Shown: positions 55,088-64,000 of the stretch, in pieces
Layout: each line of letters begins with the position of its first letter
Numbering within the stretch: the first letter of the stretch is position 1
DNA from: Molossus alvarezi
Taxonomy: Eukaryota > Chordata > Mammalia > Chiroptera > Molossidae
Assembly (NCBI GenBank): GCA_037176705.1
Contig: CM073887.1
Location: forward strand, 57,187,001 to 57,251,000
Length of the DNA stretch: 64,000 bases
Direction of reading: 5' to 3'
Position numbers and translations under genes: made by a program
Notes under the pieces: generated by a model
The model's database searches: none
Told to the model about the DNA's origin: nothing
What the model saw: only the letters and a program-made list of their open reading frames with translations

Positions 55088-56634
55088 AAGATGGCAGCAG
55101 GCAGCACCAGAGGGAGGGTGAGTATGTGAGAGAGTGTGCGTAGACGTGAAGGAGGACGACCAAACTCTTGCAGTGCAGAGACACGGAGCAAAAGATTCCT
55201 GTGCAGTGGATGGGAGCAACTGGCTACCACGGTAAGCGGTAAGAGCCTCTTCAGGGCTCTTCTCCCTGGGCCACGGGAGGGCCCACCATTTTGGAAGATC
55301 ACGGGTCATCCCTGGGAGGAGGCACGCAGAGTGGCTAGGGCCCAGCAACCTGAGCCGACCAGCACAACTGGGACCTTTGGACCAGTGGACACTTTGTATC
55401 AACACAGACCAGTGAACAGTATTGGAGCTCCCAAAGTGCCAGTCATGGAAGCCATGGACAGCCAGGAGCCCAGCAACATCCCCCATAGTAGTAGCCCAAT
55501 TAGAGTCCAGATATACCCCCAGCAACAGAGACTGGGGAGCAGACATCCATCCCCAGGCAACAGAAGCACAGACCAGGACCTGAGACCCATCCCCAAAAAC
55601 TACAGCAAAATCTGAGCAAGAGTTGAGCCCCACGGGGCAGCAGCACTCCCCAGCCACCAGCAGCAGGACCTGGGGCTCCACAGAGGCCTGTGCAGTCCAG
55701 CAGCTCACAAGTGCAGTGGGAAGCTAAAGCCAAAGAGAGACCGGTGCGATCCAGCTGCCGCCCACAGGACCTGCAGGTGCTGTGGTACCAGAGAGGCCTG
55801 TGCGACCCAGCAGCCCAAACGATAGGCATAAAGGATGTGAAAATGGAGGCAGAGGGAATAGGAGCTACGCAGAATATCTCCTTGGACTAAACTGGAATTA
55901 CAACTGAAATAAAAACAAATCCTCAGAAAAAACCAACAGAAAAGCATCAGGACAGGACCATATAACCAAGGACACTGGTAGGATCTGCAGAGACGCGAGA
56001 GGGGGGCAGACTGAGAGACCAGGGACAGAAACAGTCTTAGCTGTGAGCAGCGCCCTTGGGGAATAAAGACCAAGCCCACTCCACAGCCCAGAGAGCCTGG
56101 GTAGAGTGCTAAAATAGCCACAGCCACTCACCTGGTGGCTACAACAGAGAGAGAGGAGACTGGGCTGAAACTCTCTAAGAACACAAGGGATTTGGAGGGC
56201 TCTCAGAGATTTTGCTGAGTTGCAGCCACAAACAACGGTGGCCAGTGTGCTCCTTCCCAGAGCTGTGGGAAATAGCAGCAGCCCACCTGCTCAAAAATGC
56301 AGCATTTCCCAGGTGAGGCAAAGAAATGCAAATTGAGGCTCATTAACAACCAGCATCTATCCTACCCTCTGGAAATCCTCTTATGCAGAACACCAGGGCT
56401 ACATTCCAAGGCACTGAGTAACTGACACTACTACCCTCCAGGAAAAAGCTAGAGGATACCTGAAACTTTCCTGGGCTTGCAAATCTACCCAGGAAAGTAA
56501 GTTTTGACAGTGGTCTTTAACATGGGCCTGCCTAGGCCCATCCAAACCCAGTAGAAGGAGACACAAGCAGCAGAACACCAACACCCACAGGAATAATTTG
56601 GCAGACTCCAACACCCACTGAGAGAGTCAAAAGG
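55088..56634 (+). promoter_or_regulatory. L1-D 5'UTR (long type)
   Basis: About 1.55 kb. The first 750 bases correspond to L1-B 1610-1827 plus 8439-9160 and lack a match in L1-F. The remainder from about 55845 aligns with the L1-F 5'UTR. The start resembles the AAGATGGC-type YY1 site. Confidence 0.7.
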
Positions 56635-57527
56635 ATGAAACAAAGAAACAAATCCCAAATGAAAGAACAAGAGAACTCTGTTCAAGATGAGATCAATGAA
56701 ATGCAGTTAAGCAAATTATCAGAGGTAGAGTTCAGAGCCATGATCTTGAGGAAGCTCAACAGCATGAGTAAGAACATCAACACCATGAGTAAAGATATAG
56801 AAACATTGAAAACCAACCAAGTGGAAATAGAAAATGACATAGCAAAAATTAAGAACACGTTGGAAGGACAAAACAGCGGAATATAGAAAGCTGAGGACCA
56901 GATCAGTGAATTAGAAGACAGGGTAGAAAAAATCAACCAATCAGAAAGCTAAAAGGAAAAAACAATTAAAAAACAGGAAAATAGCTTAGGAGAACTGTGG
57001 GACAACTGGAAAAGTAATAACATTCGCGTCATAGGAGTCACCGAATAGGGAAAAAAGGAGCAAGGATTAGAGAATATATTTGAAGAAAGAATGACAGAAA
57101 ACATTCCTAACATGGTAAAGTAAGAAGACATTCTAGTACAAGAAGCACAGAGAGCCCCAAGTAAGAACAACCGAAACAGGTCCACACCAAGACACATAGT
57201 AACTAAAATGCCAAAACTAAAAGACAAAGAGAGAATCCTAAAGGCAGCCAGAGATAAGAAACTGGTTAACAAAAGACGAAAATCCATAAGGCTCTCAGCT
57301 GACTTCTCAACAGAAACACTACAGGCAAGAAGGGAGCGGCATGAAGTAATCAAGGTCATGAAAAACAAGGATCTGAATCCAAGACTTCTCTATCCACAAA
57401 GGCTATCAATCAAAATAGAAGGTCAAATAAATAACTTTCCAGGCCAAAAAAAAAACAAAAAACAAATACTAAGGGATATATTAACACCAAACCAGCACTG
57501 CAAGATATGCTAAAAGGACTGCTGTAA
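56635..57527 (+). pseudogene. L1-D ORF1, broken
   Basis: It starts 'MKQRNKSQMKEQENSVQDEI' and reaches a stop at 56886. Later readable parts lie at 57208-57513 ('MPKLKDKERILKAARDKKLV'). The RRM in between is cut by TAG and TAA codons (for example near 57047 and 57120), and the final TAA is at 57525-57527. Confidence 0.88.
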
Positions 57528-57544
57528 TTAGTAAAAGAAATAGG

Positions 57545-57797
57545 GCCCTGGCCGGTTTGGCTCAGTGGTTAGAGCGTCGGCCTGCAGTCCTGAGAGACCC
57601 GGGTTCGGTTCCCGCTAAGGGCGCGTACCTCGGTTGCAGTTTGTCCCCGGCCCTGGTAGGTTGTGTGGGTGGCAGCCACTCGATGTGTTCCTTTCACATC
57701 GATGTTTCTCTCTCTCTCTCTGTTCCTCTCTCTCCCTCCCACTCTACCTGAACAAAAAATGGAAAAATGTCCTCGGGTGAGGATAAAAAAAAAAAAA
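57545..57797 (+). mobile_element. Ves-type SINE between L1-D ORF1 and ORF2
   Basis: A very well-preserved copy. The perfect duplication AAAAGAAATAGG lies at 57533-57544 and 57798-57809. It sits in the ORF1-ORF2 spacer of L1-D. Confidence 0.95.
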
Positions 57798-57837
57798 AAA
57801 AGAAATAGGAAGAAAAATATAACAACACAAAACAAAG

Positions 57838-60800
57838 GTGGCAATAAATAAGTACATATCAATTATCACCTTAAATGTGAATGGTTTGATAGCTCCAATA
57901 AAAACACACAGAGTAGCTGAGTGGATAAGAAAGTATGACTCACATATATGTTTTTTTACAAGAGACTCCCCTCACAATAAAAGACTCACATAGGTTAAAA
58001 GTGACGGGATGGAAAAAAATCTTTCAAGCAAACAAAAAAGAAAAAACAAATGGGGTAGCAATACACATATCTGATAAAGCACATTTCAAAATGAAGACCA
58101 TCACTAGAGACAAAGAAGACCACTACATAATATTGAAAGGATCTATCCAACAGGAAGATATAACCTTGGTAAACATATATACACCCAATATAGGAGTACC
58201 AAAATATATTAAAAATCTTCTGGAGGACTTCAAAGGAGAAATCAACAATACAATCACAGGAGGGGACTTCAACACCCTGCTGACATAAGTGAATAGATCA
58301 TCTAGACAAAAAATTAACAAGGAAACAGAGACTCTAAATGAAGCACTAAATCAAATAGATTTCATAGATATCTACAGAGAATTACACCTCAAAAATTTTA
58401 AATTCACATTCTTCTCAAGGGCACATGGGATATTCTCAAAAATGGACCACATGTTAGGGCACAAACTAAGTCTCTACAAGTTCAAGAAATTTGAAATCAT
58501 ATCAAGCATCTTCTCAGATCACAATGACATGCAACTACAAATCAATTGCAACAAGAACATGCAAAGACATTTGAAAACATGAAGGCTAAATAGCATGTTA
58601 TTAAACAATGAATGGGTTACTATGGAGATGAAGGAAGAAATTATAAACTTCCTGGAAACCAATGAAAATGAACACATAAAAACACAAAATCTATGGGATG
58701 CAGTGAGAGCAGTTCTGAGAGGGAAGTTCATAGCACTACAGGCCTACCTCAAGAAGCCAGAAAAAATTTTAATAGACTATCTAACCTCACAAATTAAAGA
58801 ACCAGAAAGCAAACAAAAAGAAATCACCAGAGCAAGTAGAAGGAAGGAAATAGTAAATATTAGAGCAGAAATAAATGACATAGAGACCAAAAAAAACAAT
58901 TCAAATAATCAATGAAACAAAGAGCTGCTTCTTTGAAAAGATAAACAGGATTGATAGACCGTTAGCTAGAATCACCAAGAAACAGAGAGAGAAACCAAAT
59001 ACACAAAATCAGAAATGAAAGAGGAGAAGTAACAACCAACACCACGGAAATACAAAAGATCATGAACAAATATTATTAAAAATTATACGGCAACAAATTC
59101 GACAATCTAAGCGAAATAGTCAAGTTTCTAAAAACACATAGTCTCCCAAAACTGGACTGGGAAGAGATAGAAAACTTGAACAGATCAATAACAACAAAAG
59201 AAATTAAAGATGGAATCAAGACTCTTCCAGCAAACAAAAGCCCAAGCCTGGATGGCTCCACAAGGGAATTTTACCGAACATTCAAAGAACTAATACCCAT
59301 TCTCCTCAAACTATTTCAAAAAATTCAAGAAAAAGGAAGGCTTCCAAACTCGTTTTATGAGGTGAGCAGAATTATAATTCCAAAACCAGAAAAAGACACT
59401 ACAAAGAAAGAAAACTACAGGCCAATATCGCTGATGAACATAGATGCCAAAATCATGAACAAAATACTAGGAAATCAAATCCAGCAATACATCAAAAAAA
59501 ATATTCACCATGACCAAGTGGGATTCATCCCAGGGATGCAAGGCTGGTACAATATTTGCAAATCAATAAATGTGATACACCACATAAAGAAAATGAAAGA
59601 TAAAAATTATATAATCATATCAATAGATGCTGAAAAACATTCAACAAAATCCCACACCCAAATCTGATACAAACGCTCAGCAATCTAGGAATAGAAGGAT
59701 TATATTTCAACATAATAAAGGCCATATATGAAAGAACTAAGCCAACATCATACTCAATAAGCAGAAACTAAAATTATTTCCCTTAAGAAGAGGAACAAGA
59801 CAAAGATGCCCACTTTCGCCTCTTTTATTTAACATCGTACTGCCCACTTTTGCCACTCTTATTTGGCATAGTACTGAAGTCTTAGCCACAACAATCTGAC
59901 AGGAAGAAAAAATAAAAGTGATCCAAATTGAAAAGGAGAAAGTGAAACTGTAATTATTCACAGATAACATGATAGTATACGTAGAAAACCTCAAAGACTC
60001 CATCAAAAATTTACTAGACTTAGTAAATAAATTTAGCAAAGTAGCAGGATACAAAATTAATGTCAAGAAATAGATGGCATTCTTATACACCAATGATGAA
60101 CTCACAGAAAGAGAAACTAAGCAAAAAATCCCATTTACCATTGCGGCAAAAAATTAAGATACCTAGGAATAAACTTAACCAAAGAAGTAAAGGACCTATT
60201 TACAGAAAACGACAGTTCATTGAATAAGAAATAGAGCAAGACATAAAAAAGTGGAAGCCCATACCTTGTTCATGGATTGGAAGAATGAACACCATTAAAA
60301 TGTCCATAAAATATCCAAAGAAATCTATAGATTCAATGCAATCCCCATCAAAATACCAATGACATACTTCACAGAACTAAAACAAAAACTTCCCAAGTTC
60401 ATATGAAACCCAAAAAAAAAACCCGAATAGCCACAACAATCTTGAAGTAGAAGAACAAAGTTGGAGGGATCACATTACCAGATTTCAGGTTATACTACAA
60501 AGCCACTGTAATCAAAACAGCCTGATGCTGGCACAAGAACAGGCATATAGACCAGTGCAACAGAACAGAGAACCCAGAAATGGACCCAAGACAATATGCT
60601 CAATGAATATTTGACAAAGGGGGCAAGAGTATACAGTGGAGTGAAGACAGCCTTTTAAATAAATGGTGTTGAGAAAATTGGACAGCTACATAGAAAAAAA
60701 ATGAAACTAGACCATCAACTTACAACATACACAAGAAAAACTCAAAGTGGATAAAAGACTTAAATGTGACACATGTACCCATAAAAATGCTAGAAGAAAA

Positions 60801-61680
60801 TGTAGGCAACAAAATTTCAGACATCATATGCAGCAGAATTTTCACTGATACATCACCTAAGGCAACAGAAAAAGTAGAAGAAGAAAATGAACACATGGGA
60901 CTACATCAAATTCAAAAGCTTCTATACAGCAAAAGATGCAATTATCAAAATGGAAAGGCAACCCACTGTATGGGAGAGCATAATTGCCAATGATATATCA
61001 GATAAGGGGTTAATTCCAATATATAGAGAGTGCTTACACAACTCAACAAAAAGAAGACAAAGAACTCATTTTAAAAATGGGCAGCGGAACTAAATAGACA
61101 CCTCTCCAAACAGGACATTCAAATGACGTATGAAGAAATGCTCAACATCACTAATCATCAGAGAGATGCAAATTAAAACCACAATGAAATATCACCTCAC
61201 ACCTGTCAGAATGACCACCATCAACAAATCATCAAACAACAAGTGTTGGCAAGGGTGTAGAGAAAAGGGTACTCTACTGCACTGCTGGTGGGAATGCAGA
61301 CTGGTGCAGCCACTATGGAAAACAGTGTGGTGTTACCTCAAAAAATTAAAAATTTAATTGCCAGTTGACCCAGTGATCCCACTTCTTAGGAATATACCCT
61401 AGAAGCCTGACACACCAATCTGAAAGAATATATGTACCTCCATGTTCATAGCAGCACTATTTACAATAGCTAAGATCTGGAAACAGCCCAAGTGTCTATC
61501 AGTAGACGAATGGATAAAAAAGCTGTGGTAAATTTACCCAATGGAGTACTATGCAGCTGTAGGTAAAAAAGATCTCTTATCCTTTGAGATGACATGGAGG
61601 GACCTGAAAAGTATTATCCTAAAAAAAACAAGCCAGAGAAAGACAAGTATCAAATGATCTCACTTATTTGTGGAATATAA
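57838..61680 (+). pseudogene. L1-D ORF2, heavily decayed
   Basis: The start codon reads GTG (57838). Endonuclease pieces lie at 57935-58288 and 58289-58582, linker pieces at 58595-58915 and RT start at 59176-59667. The catalytic FADD is FTDN at 59957-59968. A local duplication occurs around 59811-59865 (CCCACTTTCGCC... and CCCACTTTTGCC...). C-terminal pieces lie at 60766-61357. The stop is at 61678-61680. Confidence 0.88.
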
Positions 61681-61957
61681 TGAACATAACAGTCTGAGGA
61701 ATGGGGTAGTCCCAGAGAGGTGGAAGTTGGGTACAGACTGACAATCCCCAGAAGAGGGGGTGGTGGGGGAGAGATAAACCACAGAATTTATATGCATGTA
61801 TGCATGAACAATGGACGTGGACAACAAAATTGGGGACAGGGCGGGGAGAGAGGAGGCAGGGGAATCAGTGAGGGGAAAAGGAGAAATATCTGTAACAAAA
61901 ATAAATAGATAATTAAGAAAAAATAAATAAATGAAATAAAATAGAACAAAAAAGTTA

Positions 61958-62352
61958 GTTGTGGTACATATACACAATGGAGTACTATGCCGCTGTAAGA
62001 TAGAAAGATCTCTTATCCTTTGAAATGACATGTAGGGACCTGGAGAGTATTATCCTAACAAAACAAGCCAAGCAGAGAATGACAAATATCACATGATCTT
62101 ACTTATTTGTGGAATATAATGAACATAACAATCTGAGTTATGGGATAGTCCCAGAGAGGTGGAAGTGGGGTGCTCACTGACAATCCCCAAAAGAAGGGGT
62201 GGAGGGAAGGGAAGAGATAAACCACAGAACTTATATGCATGTACTCATAATCAATGGACATGGACAACATAGCTGGGGACAAGGTGGCGGGCAATGGGAA
62301 GGTGGGTGTCAATGGGAAAAAAAGGGGAAATATCTGTACAAAAATAAATAAA
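61958..62352 (+). mobile_element. L1-E, very short 5'-truncated L1
   Basis: A second copy of the last ORF2 codons and 3'UTR (TGTGGTACATATACACAATG to ACAAAAATAAATAAATAAAA) directly follows the tail of L1-D. It is about 395 bases long; insertion into the A-rich tail of L1-D is the simplest reading. Confidence 0.8.
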
Positions 62353-62361
62353 TAAAATAAA

Positions 62362-64000
62362 ATAAAGTGCACACAGGACATTTTCAAAGAAAAACCACAT
62401 GTTAGGAAACAAGTTAAGTCTTTTCAAGTTCAAAAAGATTGAAATCATATCAAACATAGATCACAATGGCATAAAAATAGAAATAAAATAAAATAAAAAC
62501 ATTTCAGCACATTAAACAATGAATAGGTTACCAATGTGATCAAGAAAAAATCAAAAGCTTCCTAGAAACAAATGAAAGTGAACACATAAAACACAAAATC
62601 TATTGGACACAGCAAAAAACGGTCCTGAGAAAGAAGCTTATAGCATTACAGGAAAACCACAAGAAACAGAAAAAAACTTTTTTTTTTAATCTTTATTGAT
62701 TTTACAAAGAAAGGAAGGGAGAGGTAGAGAGAGAGAGAGAGACAAACATCAATGAGAGAGAACATCAATTGGTCTTGTCTTGCATGCCCCCCACTGGAGA
62801 TTTGGCCCACAACATAAGCATGTGCCCTGACCAGGAATCAAACCTGCCGGCTCTTGGTGCATGGGTTGATGCTCAACAACTGAGCCTCACCGACTGAATG
62901 AAACAGAAAAAATTTCTAATAAACTACCTAACCCTACAACTTAAAGAATTAGAAAGAGAACAAGAAAAACTTAAAGTAGAAGGAAGGAAATAATAAAGAT
63001 CAGAGCAGAAATAAATGACACATAGACTAAAAAATAAAAAAATACAAAAGATCAATGAAACCAGGAGCAAATTCTTTGAAAATATAAACAAGATTGATGA
63101 ATCTTTAGCAAAACTAATCAAAAAACAAAGAGAGAGAACCCAAATAAATAAATCAGAATTAAAAGATGTGAAATAACAACTGACACCACAGAAATACAAA
63201 AGATCATTAACAGATACTATGAACAATTATATGCCAACAAATTAGACAATCTAAGTGAAATGAACAAATTTGTGGAATCATACAAGCTTCCAAATTTCAA
63301 CCACAGGAGTCAGTAACATGAACAGAACAATGACAATTAAGGAAATTGAAGATGTAATCAAGAATCTCCCAGCAAACAAAAGCCCAGGCACAGATGGCTT
63401 CCGGGGTAGATTTACCAAACATTCAAAGAACTAACACCAATTCTTCTCAAACTATTCCAAAAAATTCAAGAAGGAAAATTTCCAAACTTTTTGTATGAGA
63501 CTAGCATAATTATAATTCAAAAATCAGATAAAGACTCTACAAAGAAAGAAAATTACAGGTCGATATCCCTCATAAACAAAGATGCCAAATCCTAAACAAA
63601 ATATTAGCAAATAAAATTTAGAAATACATTTTAAAAATTATTCACCAAGACTGAGTGGTATTTATCCCAGGGATGCAAGGCTGATACAATATTTGTAAAT
63701 CAATAAATGTGATACACCACATAAAGAAAATGAAAGGTAAATATTTTATGATCATATTACAGATATTGAAAAAACATTTGATAAAATCTAGTACCGATTT
63801 TTTTTTAAAAGTCTCAGCAAAGTGGAAAAAGAGGGATTATACCTCAACATAATAAAGGCCATAGATGACACATCTACAGTCAAAATCATATGCAATGGAC
63901 AAAAACTAAAACCATTTCCTGTAAGAACAGGAACAAGACAGTGCTGTCCACTTGCGCCACTCATTTTCAACATTGTACCAGAAGTCTTAGTCACAGTAAT
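62362..64000 (+). mobile_element. Old L1 ORF2 fragment, continues past window
   Basis: It matches L1-F from the end of the endonuclease domain (about 51440) into the RT palm ('..[12 protein letters not shown]'-type region near 63930). It is interrupted by a SINE. Frameshifts and stops are frequent. It is more diverged than L1-F and L1-D. Confidence 0.85.
62676..62899 (-). mobile_element. Ves-type SINE (minus) in old L1
   Basis: The reverse complement has CATTCAGTCGGTGAGGCTCA at the head and a GA tract and poly(A). The perfect duplication GAAACAGAAAAAA lies at 62663-62675 and 62900-62912. Confidence 0.92.

Larger units (their letters stand above)
55088..61955 (+). mobile_element. L1-D, full-length L1 of the long-5'UTR type
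   Basis: It starts AAGATGGCAGCAGGCAGCAC. 5'UTR 55088-56634, ORF1 56635-57527, SINE 57545-57797, ORF2 57838-61680, 3'UTR 61681 to about 61920 and A-rich tail. It is heavily mutated in both ORFs. Its 5'UTR shows the intact order of the part that L1-A split in L1-B. Confidence 0.9.

Overview
This window is mammalian nuclear DNA, most likely from a bat. The evidence is at least thirteen tRNA-derived SINEs with the 'CCTGGCCGGTTTGGCTCAG' head typical of the chiropteran Ves family, many L1 LINEs and L1-derived HAL1 elements, ancient L2/MIR/MaLR/hAT relics, and a KRAB zinc-finger gene with spliced exons. I see no prokaryotic genes, CRISPR arrays or genuine tRNA genes. Nearly all long open frames are decayed L1 proteins or their antisense shadows.

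Left block (1-20645) is a nested retrotransposon pile-up. A HAL1 3' half (1-1035) and an old L1 ORF2 fragment (1036-1609) are followed by a full-length plus-strand L1 ('L1-B', 1610-1827 and 8439-16765). L1-B's 5'UTR was split by a full-length minus-strand L1 ('L1-A', 1828-8438), which carries a 3' transduction and a 118-bp tandem-repeat 5'UTR. L1-B was also hit by a Ves SINE and by a 5'-truncated L1 ('L1-C', 14820-16336). A near-complete HAL1, also carrying a SINE, fills 17610-20645.

Middle block (20646-43000) is the gene-bearing part. It holds an apparently intact KRAB-C2H2 zinc-finger gene on the minus strand. Coding exons at 34154-34249, 28922-28996, 28178-28304 (KRAB A), 27675-27770 (KRAB B), 27032-27108 and 25432-26529 (zinc fingers) join in phase into about 522 codons. 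A decayed paralogue lies upstream at 36700-38852. A CpG-rich, ETS-site-bearing promoter sits at about 42590-43000. Around these lie old LTRs, L2/MIR, hAT and Tigger-like elements, a twin-primed L1 with exact 14-bp target duplications, and a retroposed 28S rRNA 3' end with its 3' spacer, flanked by 9-bp duplications (21555-22179).

Right block (43000-64000) starts with an ancient DNA transposon interrupted by a solo LTR (4-bp duplication ATAC), a HAL1 3' end and further LTR-like sequence. Next come old L1 and MIR pieces, an unclassified poly(A)-tailed retroposon (48160-48977), the best-preserved full-length L1 ('L1-F', 49109-54935), another long-5'UTR L1 ('L1-D', 55088-61955) and an old L1 ORF2 running off the end.

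The intact gene encodes a presumed TRIM28-recruiting repressor, a family whose common role is silencing retroelements such as those packed around it. No L1 copy here keeps both ORFs open, so none looks autonomous. I found no wholly new gene system. The most unusual objects are the rRNA retrocopy, the monomer-like L1 promoter, the two competing L1 5'UTR types and the unclassified retroposon.
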